In this document: piece after piece, positions 1 through 11,632 of the stretch | Position numbering within the stretch: the first letter of the stretch is position 1 | Layout: each line of letters opens with the position of its first letter | DNA from: Pleurotus ostreatus/Saccharomyces cerevisiae fusant | Taxonomy: Eukaryota; Opisthokonta | DNA: 49,870 nt | Direction of reading: 5' to 3' | Assembly: GCA_024196135.1 (NCBI GenBank) | Contig: JAMQCK010000146.1 | Coordinates: 1 to 49,870, forward strand | Translations under genes and position numbers: made by a program | The notes under the pieces: generated by a model | The model's input: the letters and a program-made list of their open reading frames with translations, nothing else | Databases searched by the model: none | Told to the model about the DNA's origin: nothing

Positions 1-400
1 TTTCTCTTCACTCCGCACCCTCTGCTTACTCGGAACTACACTCAGCTCCGCCAGTACGCCCACATGCCAGCCTTGATTCAATGCGCTACTGACCTAGTGT
101 GTGACAGAGGTGAGTTCTGCTCTGCTCAATCCCGGTGAGTTGCGTCTACTGATCGCTTCTATCACTTCGTACTGACCACTCCCGCCTTCAGTCTATTACT
201 CGCAAGTATTCGAGCGCTGACTATAGCTCCCTCTCGGGGCATGGCTATCCCGCTAGCAGGGTCAACCCCGGTAAGCCCTTCGCTCAGTCTTTTCTCCACT
301 TGCCGATCATTTGCTGCATGCAGACGCCTTTGTTCTTGGCCGCAAGCTTGAGGAGCGCACCCACTCGCGCCCATACATGACGTGAGTCTGTCCTTGTTTG
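1..400. other. No gene recognised
   Basis: Mixed-composition sequence with several possible splice-donor strings (ggtgagtt type) but no open frame that resembles a known protein. It may be the tail of a gene that starts outside the window or decayed DNA. I see no RNA gene, repeat or promoter that I can support here. Confidence 0.4.
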
Positions 401-439
401 CGCACGTCAACCTCTAACGTCTTCTCCCCCTTGCTTCTC

Positions 440-893
440 CCGCGCCGCCTCTTCGCCGCAAAGCTTACCTGCCCTCAACCGCGATGGCGGTGGCGGCGAC
501 GACGACGACGACGACCACAACGAGGACGACGACGAGAGGACGTCGAGCACGGCCTGCGAGCAGACGGTGGGCGTTGGGCGGCGAGCGCGCAGTCTTGAAG
601 CGATCAAAGTGAGTTTTCTCATGTTTCTGCTCTCCCCGTGCTCATCGTGCCCAGTGACCCCGACGACGTTTTGCATCGCCTGCGCGGCATGCGCTCGACG
701 AGGGCGACTGGCGCTATGCCGAGCGCGAAGACGGGCCGTGGCTTTCGGACGACCTGACCCACTGGCCGCTCACTGTCACCCGAGACGTCGACCTCGACGC
801 GTACGATCGACGAGGGCACGCGCTCATCGGTCCCGACGACCGCGAGACGCGACGGCGCGCCCTCTGGGCCTTCGGAACACGCGATGGAGGTGA
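440..893 (+). pseudogene. Decayed or partial coding stretch, unknown family
   Basis: Two adjoining stretches look translated although they lack a start codon. The first, about 460-608, reads LPALNRDGGGG, an Asp-rich run made by GAC repeats, then ARSLEAIK, and stops at a good donor (gtgagt, 609). The second, from about 651, starts as SDPDDVLHRLRGM and then continues in a different frame as LDEGDWRYAEREDGPW and further to WAFGTRDG before another gtgagt donor near 891. The change of frame near 690 suggests an indel, so this is probably a pseudogene or a diverged exon. I do not recognise the family. The alternative is an ordinary gene with an exon pattern I failed to see. Confidence 0.3.
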
Positions 894-3107
894 GTTATCC
901 GTCCCCTCCACTATCCCCACCCTTCGAGTCACTACAGGCTACACTGCTTACTGACCCATCACTACCCTTTTACTTACTACTATCCTATCTCATTACCTAG
1001 CGCTTTCTCCCACTACTCACCCCTACCCCTTCCTTTACTTCCCCTACCTCGCTTGATCTCGTGTACCCTTCCCATGAGCCCAGTCCCCCTACCTACGATT
1101 CCGTCCTCTTACTGATCGTCCCATCGCACTTCATCGCCCATCGCTCCCGTTACCTTCTGCTTTATTACCTACCGCTCCTCCCCCCTCCCCCCCGGCTGTC
1201 GCGCTTGTTCACTGAACGCTCCCCCATCTCCTAGTGGCCTATTTTCGGCCTATTTGGCCACTACAGTCATTTTCTCTTCGGCTTGCATCCCCCCTACCCC
1301 TCCCCTCGCCTAATTTGCCATCGCTGCCCGGTCTAAGCGACGCTAACCCCCTTTCAGAATCATTTCTATCGACGATATTTTGTGCGCGGGGATGCGGAGG
1401 TGACCTTCTGCGGGGAGGGTGCGCTTGGGCGACGAAAATCTGTTGGAGAAAGGGTTGGGGGAGGTGGGGAGGCCCCTTCGACGGCGCTTTCGGGACTGGA
1501 GAGGGGGTGCCTCCCTCGCAAAGGGGTCGTTCTCATCGACTCTTGCCTGGTAAGGGCGTCTCCCCTCGCTGGAAAAGGGTACTTTTTAGACGTGCTAACG
1601 ACCTGGCAGACTCGTGCACGCCATCGAATTTGGGAACGCCCCTTATTTCTGCGCGAAGGGGGTGACTTTGCGCCGATACCCCCACACGAAAAAGGTGCAC
1701 CTTCATTCTCGCGCCGGTTTGGGCTCAGCGGCGACGAGAACGAGGAAACGGGGGGTTGCTCACTCGCGAGGTAGGGGCGAGGGGAGACGAGTGGGGGCCC
1801 TTTCGAGTTGAAGGAAGCGGTCGGGGAGATGCATAAGGGGTGTACAGAGGGGGGGAGGGAGAGGGGGAGGGTGTGAGGAAGTGAGAGATTGGCGCGGCCC
1901 CTCGTTTTTGGGCGGAGGAGGCGACCTTTGTCAAGCGCGAGGAGGGAGATTTTGCACAAGTAGATGCGCCTTTTTCTGATTGAGTGTGGATTTGGTGCGA
2001 GCAGGGGCCCCTTTGACCGCCCGCAATTTCGCGCGCGAGCTCGCCGGAGCGTACCCCAGAGGTAGCGGAGGGGCGTAGGATGGTCGAGATGGGGTTTGGG
2101 GGCGCTTATTGCGCGAGAGCGCGACTCACCCTACTGCGAAGGTGAGGGGGTGCGATGCGCGCTTTGACGAAAATCGCGAGAGCTGGGTCCGAGGCGACGA
2201 AGGGGGGCTCGATACGATTGCAAGGTGTCGTCCTTACCTTCAATATAACGATTTTGCCTGCATTCGAGTGTGAAGTGCCCTGACCGACCTCAACGAGCCC
2301 CGAATGCTCAAGCAACCTACTTGCGAGGGCGTACGAGATCCCGGTGTTGTGCAAAAAGGTGAATACAGTACTTGCTTTCTCCTTTCGCCCCCGCACCTTC
2401 GTGCGCATCCCCCTACTCGAGTTCGTTTGTGCCCCCCTCCATATCCTTCATGTCGTCCCCTCCCCTTCGTCCCCTCCTTCGCCGTCTCGCCTCTCCCTCG
2501 CCTTCCTTCGCATGCTTATCTCCCTTTCCACATCGTCCCATGGCGCTTCGCGCGCAACTGCCCTCCCCATCACCCCCACCTTATCTTTACCTGCCTCCTC
2601 ACCTTGCTCTAACACACCTTCCCATCTCGCTCTCACCCGCCTTCTCACTTCCCTCAAGCCGCCGCCGCCTTCGCGCGCACTGACTCTCTGGCTCCTTCGC
2701 GCGTGATGGCATGATTACCGCCCCCTCCGCGTATTTTGACTTCTCCCCGTCCTGCTTACTCACTTCCACTTGCCCTCGCGCAACTGACCACCCCTTCGCG
2801 TTACTAACCTCCGCTTCTGATTCAGTTGCTCGCTCGTACTTGGCTTTAGACCCTCACTCGTAGCTTCGGGTCTTCGATCGTAGCCTTAGGTGCTCGCGCG
2901 AGAGATAGGGAACAAGGACATATATTGAACTACATAATACAGAGGATTGTGTCTACGATTTACGAGTCTACGGCTACAACACGAATCTGCAGGTCCTTCC
3001 CCACCTCCCCCTCCTCCTTCTCGCGTGGTGCTACTGCCTCTCCATCGCGTCTGCCCGCTGCCCACCCCCACCCCCACCCCCTCCCACTCGCGCGGGCGTC
3101 GCCCCAC
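894..3107. other. Pyrimidine-rich and low-complexity intergenic DNA
   Basis: About 2.2 kb with long C/T-rich runs on the plus strand (900-1300, 2380-2720, 2990-3100) and G-rich stretches (1390-2100). All open frames here are proline-, serine- or arginine-rich composition artefacts with no family resemblance. An 8-bp inverted repeat (TAGTGGCC/GGCCACTA, arms 1232-1239 and 1256-1263) flanks a short loop. No gene is supported. Confidence 0.5.
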
Positions 3108-4305
3108 CTACCCGCGGCGCCCATGCGCCGTCCTCCCACTCGCCTGCGCGTCGGCCTCGCCTTCGCGCGGGAGCGCCGCCCTCCCTCTCCCCGCGCGCGC
3201 GTCGCGCCCCCTTCGACACGCCCCCCTCGAACCCAGCTTACCTGCCCTTCTTGCCCCGCACCGCACAGAAGGCGGCGACGGTTGTTCGATCTCGTCCGAC
3301 GTCGCCTCCCTCTCCTCCCCTTCTTCGTCCTCCTCGCCGCTCGACTCCCGGCGCTGAGCCTGCTTTTTTGATGCGGGGGCCTTCTTTGCTGGCGGATACG
3401 CACCTTTTTGATGGGCGGTTCGTCGTCGAGCGAGTCCCCCTCCTCCTCGGAGTCCTCAACAACAGCAGCAGGCTTGGCCTTGGCCTTGCTGGCGGGCTTC
3501 GCGGACACCTTAGGGGCGGTAGGCTTGGTGGCAGAGGACTTGGGAGCAACGGGCTTGGGCGCAGGGGCCTCTTCCTCGGAGCCCGACTCTTCCTCGTCGC
3601 TGTCGACGGGCTTGGCAACGGACGCAGGCTTGGCGACAGGCGTGGGCTTCTTGACCCCCTTGGGTGGCTGTGGGTGCGTGAGTGAGACGGGGGTATGTGC
3701 TTGCGATGAAGATCGCGCACCTCCACCGGCTTGCCGTTCGCGCCACCGTACTCCCTGGCGGCATCTTCGTAGTCGTGCTTGAGCTTCGCCGCCTTGGCCT
3801 CGTAGCTCTGCAAAGCGCAGACGCGTCAGATCGAGCGAAGGTTCGTGAATGTGGGCGTGCGCACCGACTTTTCCTGCTCGGGCAGGGACTTCCAGGTCTC
3901 GGAGATGTAGCGGAGGAGCTCGGTGTTGTTCAGGCCCGGGTTCTTCTCCTTCATGCTCTGCCGACAGTCGTTTTGGTACAGAATGTAGGAGGTGGCGGGA
4001 CGCTTGGGGGCGTTCGGGTCCTTTTCCTTCTTGGCGCGCTTCTTGCGCTTGCCGTCGTCGTCGTTGGGCGACTTGCGCTTGCGGCCCTTGGGCTGGGGGA
4101 CATCGTCGTCGGACGAGTCGATGGCGCCGTTGATCGGCTTGCCGTTGGCGAGGGCGAGCGCGTAGGCGTCCGCGTCCTTGGCCACCGAACGCAGGTAGTG
4201 CGAGAGCTGGCTGAGCGACTGGGCGAGCTGGGGGCAGATGAGTGGCTGGGTAGGTGGCAAGGTGCGTGCACTGACCTTTTCGCGGGGAGCGTTAGTGTCG
4301 GCCAT
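3108..4305 (-). CDS. HMG-box chromatin protein
   Basis: Small DNA-bending chromatin protein. Likely exons run 4305-4276, 4227-3865, 3807-3721, 3667-3404 and 3359-3108, giving about 331 residues; all introns are 44-57 nt and phase 0. The start MADTNAPREK is followed by a helical segment (LAQSLSQLSHYLRSVAKDAD) and a basic linker. A single HMG box begins KDPNAPKRPATSYILYQND, runs through ELLRYISETWKSLPEQEKS and continues across an intron into YEAKAAKLKHDYEDAAREY. The C-terminal part alternates Lys/Ala/Pro and acidic Ser/Glu tracts, like H1 or HMGB tails. The last exon is uncertain: another donor (gtaagc, about 3242) would replace the Arg-rich end used here. It resembles Nhp6/Hmo1-class fungal HMG proteins, but the N-terminal extension makes it longer than Nhp6. 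It is divergent from the PNUTS-like gene. Confidence 0.8.
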
Positions 4306-4596
4306 GGCGGTTGAAGACAAGTCAAACGACGATTAGAAACTTTTCTGACCCGGTCAACAAAAAGTCAAAGCGCACGTGAAGGCGGTCGGGAGTTGCCGAG
4401 TTTCAAGCTCCGACCAAATGTGGTCGGTAAATGGATCGACCGCCTTCGCGCTCAAGCCACCGCGTCAACGACAAAGACGACGAGCATCGACCCGCGTCGC
4501 CAGCAGTACGAGCAGCGAGCAGTGCGCTCGTTCTGAGTGAATTTTACCACATAAAGCGCGCGTGCGCGGAAAAGAGACGGTCAAGAGCCACGAGAA
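4306..4596. promoter_or_regulatory. Divergent promoter region, HMG-box / PNUTS-like genes
   Basis: This 291-bp gap separates two divergent starts and must hold both promoters. It includes a CACGTG at about 4372-4377 (gcgcacgtgaagg). No clear TATA box is visible. Assignment as a shared promoter is inferred from position. Confidence 0.5.
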
Positions 4597-7500
4597 ATGG
4601 ACTCGGACGGGATATTCAGTCCCTGGAACATCTCGCAGCCCCAGCCACCGCTGGACAAGGCGCCTAGCGAAAATGCGTGGATGAGGAACCAAACCTCGCC
4701 ACCGGGCAGCGCGTCGGCGGGGGCAATGGATCAAACGGGCGGATTTCCTGGATTAACGGGTGACACTGGTGAGTCGCGCGCGTCGCATAACACGCTCGTG
4801 ACTGAAGGTTGACAGGCGTCGCGGGGTCATCGAGCGGGTTGCAGAGCACGGGCTATGTTCCGTACGATCAGTATTATCTGCCCTCGACATACACGTCCTC
4901 GTATCAGACGACCCAGTGGCAGAATCAGCCGTCGGCCTACAGTACGATCAATCATGCGCTGGGCCCGACTCATCCGCCCTCGTCCCAGAGCGCGCCCACA
5001 CCTTCATCCATGGTTATAGAGTACGTGTTCGCGTGTCTATAATCGCCGACGCGCTTACCCTCGCACAGTCCGTCTTTGACGACATCGAACGGCAACGACA
5101 TGCAGCGATATGGTGGCTACTTTGGACAGGCTTCGACCTCACTCCCCACTCCACCTACTCCCCAGCAACTGCAGATGCACTATCAGCAGCATCAAGTCCA
5201 GCAACCGTCGACACAACCTCAGCAGCAACAGCAGCCACAACAACGTCCACCCTCGTCGCAAGCACAAGGCTACCCCTACTCTGGCTACAACAGTTCCTAC
5301 CAGCCCTTCTATTCGCACAACCCTTCCCAAGGGCATACAAACTCCCCTCAACCACCCACCGTTTCTCCGTCCTCCCTCCAGACGCCCTCTCCTTTCGCGC
5401 CCGTTGCTCCTCAACAATTTTATAGCACCAATACTGTAACAGCGACTGCGTCCAGCTCGTCCACGACCTCCGGCGTGCCGGCATCGCAACCGCCGCAACC
5501 CGCGGGGCCGACGCCGGAAGAAAAGAGGAGCAGGTTCATAGCAGCATTGCGCCCCTTGCTGGCTGATAGTTCCTTTACCGGCGCTCAGGCTGTGAATTTA
5601 CTCATGGACCGAATCCACGATTACGGTGTTGACGATGTAGATGCGCCCACGCGGAAGACGATTCTAAATGCCATTCGCGATCATGCTGGCAATCATTATT
5701 TCCGCGCGTGGTCGGAGAATCCCGAGGCCATCGATGTCACACGCGACTGGCTCAAGCAAGGCTATCAAGCGAAGGATGAGACGGTCATGCCGCTGCTGCA
5801 CGTGCGTATAATATCGTTGTGCAGTGAATCTCTGTATATTGAATGTGTCCTATCTGCAGTTGATAGACCGCCTGCCGTTCACGGTGCAAACGCTGGCAGA
5901 GTCCAAAATCGGCAAGGTGGTCCGCAAGCTGGTCAAGGAAGGGTCTAGCGCTGGTGAGTCATCCATCACATCTTTTCCCACGCGAATACATTTCCACCTT
6001 CTCGCCACGTATGCGCTGGGGAACCTTGTATAGCGTGCTATTCCGACGTAGACCGCAAGCTGTATTCTATGAGCTTTTGTGTAGATACCTGCTGGACTGT
6101 CGGGTCGAGTGAAGAGTAGAATACGGCTCTAATTTCCCACGTGTATCGAATCGCCCGATATCTGACTTGTGAATGCAGCAATCAGGGACATGGCACACAA
6201 TCTCGAACGCCGGTGGAAGGCGATGCTAGACAAGCCCGATGGTGAGTCCATGTCGGTTGGTTGTATGATTATCAAGCTGAAGTCGTTTGTTTTCGTAGTG
6301 AACAAGGCCAAGTCGGGCGAGAAGCGCAAGCCGACGGAGCCGCCGCCAGCGAAGCCTGCACCGACCAAGAAACAGGCGGTCGCCTCCTCGGTGGCAAAAC
6401 CGACGTCGGTGAAGAGGGATTCGCTTTCGGGGGCCTCCACGACCAAGTCCGCCGCCGCCGCGAAGGCGGACACGGGCTTCTTCAGCGCTCCCAAGGCCAA
6501 GCCAAAGCTGCCTTCGTTCAAGAAGTCGACGACGAGCGCGCCTGCGGAGGTGAAGAAGCCTGCGGTGGTGGACGCTGGAGTGGCGCAGCCGAGCTCAGTG
6601 GACCCGTTCAAGGAGCTGATCAGCCAAACGAAGAGGGGGAGTCCGGCAGTATCGACGCCGCAGGTCAACGCTGCACCAAAGGTGAACGAGTCGGGGGCGA
6701 AGGGCGGGAAGAAGAAGAAGAGCGTGACGTGGGCGCCGGATGGCAAGCTGGAAAGCATCCGGCTTATCGAAAAGGCGGTGTACGATGACGACGGGGTAGG
6801 TAAAGTGCGAAAAGGGTCTGGATTGAGGTTGACAACCTCACAGACTTCCCCGCATCCTCAACATCACGACCTGCGCGACTTCGACCGTGGGGAGGGCGCT
6901 GCGCTAAAACACCTCTTCGAAGAGGTCGTCGATTGGTTCGAACCCGTCTGTAAGTGTTCGTCTGCGAATGAGTTTGGCTGCGATGCTCATGACACGCAGT
7001 AATCGAGATCAAGGACGAAGAGCGCTACGACCGCGGGCTTCAGAGTCTCGAGAAAGAGGCGCAGGAGCAGCGCGAGGCGACGGCGCTCGCCGCTTTATAC
7101 CCCGACCCATCACTTATACCCGCCTGCCCAACAGAACCGACCACTGTTCTGTCAGAAGAGGAGACGGATCAGAGCGTGGTGCGCATGAGTGCTGGGAAGG
7201 ACATCGAGAGCGAGATCGACGACCACCCGGGCGACGACTTTGCGCCGGCGCCCTCCATGGGCTCTGTCGCCGAGCTCGTCAACCAGCTCGCAGCCGGTAA
7301 CTCATCGTTCGTCGACCCTGCGATGAGTGCGGTGCCGTTCAACGCACCCGTGGGCCTGGATTTGAAGGCGGCGGGGATGGGGCCGGATCAGAATCTGGGA
7401 GCGCTGAGGGATGCGTCTCAGGAGACGATTCAGAACCTGCTTTCGCAGCTGCAGAACACCATGGCGGCTCAGATGCCGCCACCTCAGCAGCCGCCCGCGT

Positions 7501-7846
7501 ACCAGTGGGGTGCGGGCGGCGGAGGCGGCGGCCCCGAAGCGGCGCCGGCGAACGGGTACGGAGAATACGAGCAGCGGTGGGGCAACAATAATGGGCACGC
7601 AGACGGGGGTGGTTTTGGGCGCGGTCGCGGCCGCGGACGGGGGCGAGGTGGTGGCGGCGGCGGGGGAGGCGACCATAGAGCGTATAACAAACGAAAGCCG
7701 TGCAGTTTCTTTCAGCAAGGAAGGCGCGTGAAATTTCCTTATGCGGATAACGTCGTTACCGCATGCGGCAAGAACGAGGAACTGATACAAAACCAAACAG
7801 ATGTCGATATGGCGATCAGTGCGACTTCCTGCACGAGCTGCAGTAG
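4597..7846 (+). CDS. PNUTS-like protein phosphatase 1 targeting factor (TFIIS-N domain, RVxF motif, CCCH finger)
   Basis: Likely a nuclear scaffold that brings protein phosphatase 1 to RNA polymerase II and the 3'-end machinery. Nine exons (4597-4768, 4816-5020, 5069-5801, 5860-5953, 6179-6241, 6299-6795, 6844-6949, 7000-7723, 7801-7846) join in frame to give 879 residues. The N-terminus is Ser/Pro/Gln-rich. Residues about 280-420 form a TFIIS/LEDGF N-terminal helical domain (LMDRIHDYGVDD...LIDRLPFT...IGKVVRKLVK). Residue ~563 starts KSVTWAPDGKLESIRLIE, an RVxF-type PP1 docking site followed by the same spacing as in animal PNUTS (KSVTW..GKL). Later comes a Gly/Arg-rich tract, then a C-terminal CCCH zinc finger (C-x7-C-x5-C-x3-H, CSFFQQGRC..CDFLH). 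The domain order TFIIS-N, PP1 motif, RG, CCCH is that of PNUTS/PPP1R10. The last intron starts with GC, see findings. Confidence 0.8.
7724..7800 (+). other. GC-AG intron inside the CCCH finger
   Basis: The finger is restored only if the exon ends CAAGGAAG and the intron starts gcgcgtgaaa and ends ccaaacag. The nearest GT donor, four bases on at 7728, puts the following cysteines out of frame. This is therefore called as a non-canonical GC-AG intron, 77 nt long. Confidence 0.7.
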
Positions 7847-8216
7847 ACGAAGCAAGGCCTATGGCGCTCCATTGCGGCGGATCGTGGAGAGGCGCTCGAA
7901 TCCCCAGCGGAGGCCTTGTCATAGGGCACATTGTCGCTCCTTATGGTCACGAACTTCTTGTCTCCATACATTACCTGCATTCCACCTGCACTACTTATTC
8001 ATGCCAAGCACGCATCCTCTCATAATATAGCATCCTATCTATGTCGTGTAGAATCACGCATGTGTTAAATCCCATGTACCTCTCATTGGATCGTAACTTG
8101 TTACATAAGCGCAGGTCCGAGCGGCACCAACAAGGTCTTCGCTGTGTTCTCCCCTTCTTGCTCCTTACCACGACCATCGCACACAGCGTCATTATATCTA
8201 GTAACCTCTACGCGCC
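7847..8216. other. Intergenic, no gene seen
   Basis: A 370-bp gap between two plus-strand genes. It should contain the 3' end signals of the PNUTS-like gene and the promoter of the next gene. An A/T-rich part (about 8010-8110) is the likeliest terminator area; no defined motif can be supported. Confidence 0.4.
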
Positions 8217-11195
8217 ATGGCACACTCTTCTTGGTGCGTTTACCATCCCAGAGCCGCCATAGCAGACGAGAGCGCTGACCTTTGAACGACGACAGTGCTA
8301 CAAAGCTCCCCGACGAGGTTCGACACATACTCGACGAGTTCCGACAAGCACTACACGACAACATCGAGCGGCCTTACTGGACTCCGACTCCCGAGAAAGG
8401 CGAGGAGAATACGACGCCTGCATGGCGTGAGCATGTCGCGCAATTCAAACTCATGCCAATTGGGAGCTTTTATGGCTCACCTGCTAAACCTGCGCTGGCA
8501 CGCAACACCCACGCCCACATCAGCAAACAGGCGAGCGAAACTATCGAGCACAATATCGCCCACGTATCTCGCAAGGGTGAACCCACGTGCTACTCTGAAC
8601 CCACCGAGCGATGTCGTCCGCCTATTGTTAATGCATATCTTTACTAAGATTCCTCGTCAATTCAGAAGGAGCCGGGAAGACGGCCACTCTCTTGCAGGGC
8701 CTACGGAAACATTGGGGATTCTACTTGCGCTCATGGCTGGGCGAGTTTGGAAGCGGTGTTCTGCGAGAGTTCGTCTTTGACCACGGCTCCTTGAGCAGTC
8801 CTGTCCGCTCTCTTCCGTTTGTGGAAAAGCGATTACAGAGACTTGTCGTGGCCCACTTGCTGCTCCTTCACGCCTTCGCGGAAACCGTTGGCGTGATGCA
8901 TCCAACCGACAAGGCGCGAGATCTCTGGAACAGCGTACACCTCTCCTTTCAATACGGTTCGGACTTTCCACTGCGCTTATGGAAGGCCTTGAATGAGCGT
9001 GGGCCTATCGCATCGGATCGCGAGGCGACGATCATACGCAACAGTGTCTCCAGCCTGCGGGAACTCCTGGGGCATGATGATTTTCACGTGTTCTGCGTCT
9101 TTGACAACACTGAATGCTACCAGGACAATCGCATTGTGGCAGTTGACCTCGACGATGGAACGACGCATTGGGAAAGCGTAGTCTCATTTATAGGCAACGT
9201 CTGTACTGGTTTGCCTTGGCTAAAGCCCGTCTTCTCGGGCACTTGCCGGGGGTTTGCAAGCGGCATTAGGCCTTCGTTAACAGTGGTCTCCAACACCGGA
9301 TTCTCGAGCCCCGAACATGTTCGCGCCTTCCTACGCTCTTATCTCCCTCCGTCACTGGTGGCGACTGATGCAGGACAGTTGCTACTTGAACGCGCAGGAG
9401 CTTGGCTCCGTGGGCGGTAAGTTGACTCCTCTACCTGAAAACTCTACGTCTGACACGCCTTCTAGTCACAAATTTGTTGCTAACTTCGTGCAGTTCTTAC
9501 TGAAAGGCGCGCCGATGACCGTAGTCGAAGCGCCACACACATATCTGCATCAATTCCTGTGTAGTCAAGCCCACTTCATCCATCAAGACGGCATCGAGCT
9601 GGTGGCCGACAAGGGCACCGATAGAGGTGGGTTTTGGATTAAGTCCAATTACGAGCAGTATGTACGAGAAAGGAACTTCAATGAAAGTGAGTTCCTTTGC
9701 CGAATAACTCACGTCTGAGGTCAGGCTTGTCTGATTCTACCTCTTACCTACTTCTGCATTTTAGGCCCTCAAGCGCGTGCTATCCTACATCATACCCTCT
9801 ACCAGTATCTTGTCCTCGGGCACTCCAAAAGGGTCACACTCGGCCCCGACTATAGCTGGCTCATCCACAGCGGCCTTGGATACTTCGCTGACGACGACGC
9901 GTCGCAGGTCGTCGTTGACGAGCCAATCATCCTCGTCTACGCGGCCCACCGACTCTGCCTGAAGCAACACTCTTGGAGGCACGACCGGACGTTCTTCAGC
10001 CACAAGCTCATCTATGACCCCGATCAGCCCGCCTTCGCGAGCGCGCGCGAGCATGCCGTTCTGCTCCTCTCGCGGGTCTTCGCCAACCCTCGTGGACCTG
10101 CCGAGGCATTCATCTTCCCAGGAGAAGAGGCCCCAGAATGGGCGCACCGGTACTCTGACCTCGTCGAGTTGAGGCCGGGTGTGTGGAATAATGGCGATGC
10201 CAGGTATCGCACAGCTCGGCACGCTGATTATCCGGCGTCTGCGGTGCTTCCTCTCGCCACGGACGGGACCTCCTATGCCACAACGCTGTCTTGGCTTCGT
10301 CACGAGCACGAGACTGCGTTCTGCCTGCTGCCGGACCCGACAGCATTCATCTTCGCGCTGCGGCGGTTCGACGGCGACTACCTCTGGGTCATCGTGCGCG
10401 TTGGACCCTCCGCCTACTGCGGTCCGCATAAAAGTGGCTTGGGGCGATACTTCGTAGGCAGAGACAAGGTGCGCTTCCGTTCTGTTTTGCCAAGGGGAAG
10501 CTTGCTCATCGTCGGCCAAGACTGCTGACACATCAGAAGCACTCTCACTCCTGGCCGCCCTCCCGCACCCATGCAAAGCACTCGGCGACTTTCCCGTACT
10601 CGAAGTTGCAATGCCGACTCCCGACCCAAACGCTCCAAACCGCCTCGACCGAATCGATCGCCGATGGGAAACGTTATACTCCTCGCCTTCCTCGCCTAAA
10701 CCCACCAAGTACCGCACGGTCACCATGAACCCCACCCTCGCACAGTTCACCGAGGCGGTGCTGGAGGAGGAGACGCTAACAGTGGACCAAGGGGGTGTCC
10801 CGCCAGTGAGATCCTGGATCCTGACTCGTATTGTGGCCAACATCGTCGGCGAAACGAGCATATCGCCCGACAGGCATGGGCGGCGGAGGAAGATGGTCTC
10901 GCGACTTTCTCAACACGACGTGAGTGAAAGTACAAGTTCTCGCCCGCGACCAAGCGCGCAGACAGCTCTGCTGGATGACTCGCCATCGAATGTGACATCT
11001 ACCCCAAGCTCGCAGCATGCCATCCAGTCGGAACCAAGGGATGCAAACTACATCTTGACGGGAAGTGCTTCAAAGCGCAAAAGATCAGAATCTTTGTCTG
11101 CGGAGTCGGACCAGACGTCGAACGTCTTAGATAGAGTTGAGTTGCCATCGTCTTGCAAGCGCTGTAGAGTTGACTCTCAATCACCCACGTCGTGA
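8217..11195 (+). CDS. P-loop ATPase-like protein of a fungal expanded family
   Basis: Six exons (8217-8233, 8296-8576, 8666-9416, 9466-9686, 9765-10468, 10521-11195) give about 882 residues. After an N-terminal ~100 aa region comes a Walker A-like segment (EGAGKTATLLQGLRKHWGFYL) created at the exon 2/3 junction. A hydrophobic strand ending in acid residues (FHVFCVFDNTE) may be a degenerate Walker B, and TVVSNTGFSSPEHVRAF resembles the later conserved strand of these ATPases. The middle and C-terminal parts (WRHDRTFFSHKLIYDPDQP onward) are unrecognised, and the end is Ser-rich with a basic SKRKR patch. Similar P-loop proteins, sometimes discussed with Crinkler-type proteins, are numerous in mushroom-forming fungi; that link is from memory and uncertain. 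Exon 2's 3' end is unsure: donor 8577 (89-nt intron) or a weaker gtccgc donor near 8616. Confidence 0.6.
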
Positions 11196-11632
11196 ACATG
11201 CTATTCAATTTTAATATCCTTGTACACATCAACGCCGTCAATGAACTACTGGGCTTTATATAACAGTGAGTCACATGGACGATGGACTGGCTTTCTGTGT
11301 CCCGCCGCTCAACCTGCGCGATGAAATCACCCGCGACCTATAATCATCCGTTCGATTGCTAGTATTGGCGCCCTTTTCTGAACTACCAGTAGCAATGGCA
11401 TCATCGCTGGACTTGACAGGTAGTGTACAAGCGATCGCCGCCATTGGTCACCTTGGATGCGTTGCCGCCCCTTCTGCAAGGTACAAAAGGCTTCGTATGC
11501 TACATGACAAAGAAGTGTACGAGGAGAGAACAATTACAATGGGATATAAGCAAGCGATATTTAGCCGCAGGTAGAATGTGAGGTAGAGAGACTCCTCGTC
11601 GGAGCGAGGGGTGCAATGAATGCCTCAAAAGG
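11196..11632. other. Convergent 3' region between the P-loop gene and family copy 1
   Basis: No gene. It contains two segments with homologues at 27 kb: 11212-11262 and about 11431 onward. The first is the 3' flank of the P-loop gene, the second the 3' flank of copy 1. Confidence 0.6.
11212..11262 (+). repeat. Short duplicated segment (partner at 27066-27120, inverted)
   Basis: CTTGTACACATCAACGCCGT and the following ~30 bases match the reverse complement of about 27066-27120 with roughly five differences in 50 bases by eye. It lies just after the stop codon of the P-loop gene. Confidence 0.7.

Noticed and set aside
1366..1959. Pro/Ser/Arg-rich open frames on both strands
   Set aside because: Composition artefacts of pyrimidine-rich DNA with no conserved motif or splice pattern.
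9785..10861. Long minus-strand open frame (358 codons)
   Set aside because: Shadow of the P-loop gene exons 5 and 6, which join in frame with neighbouring exons on the plus strand.
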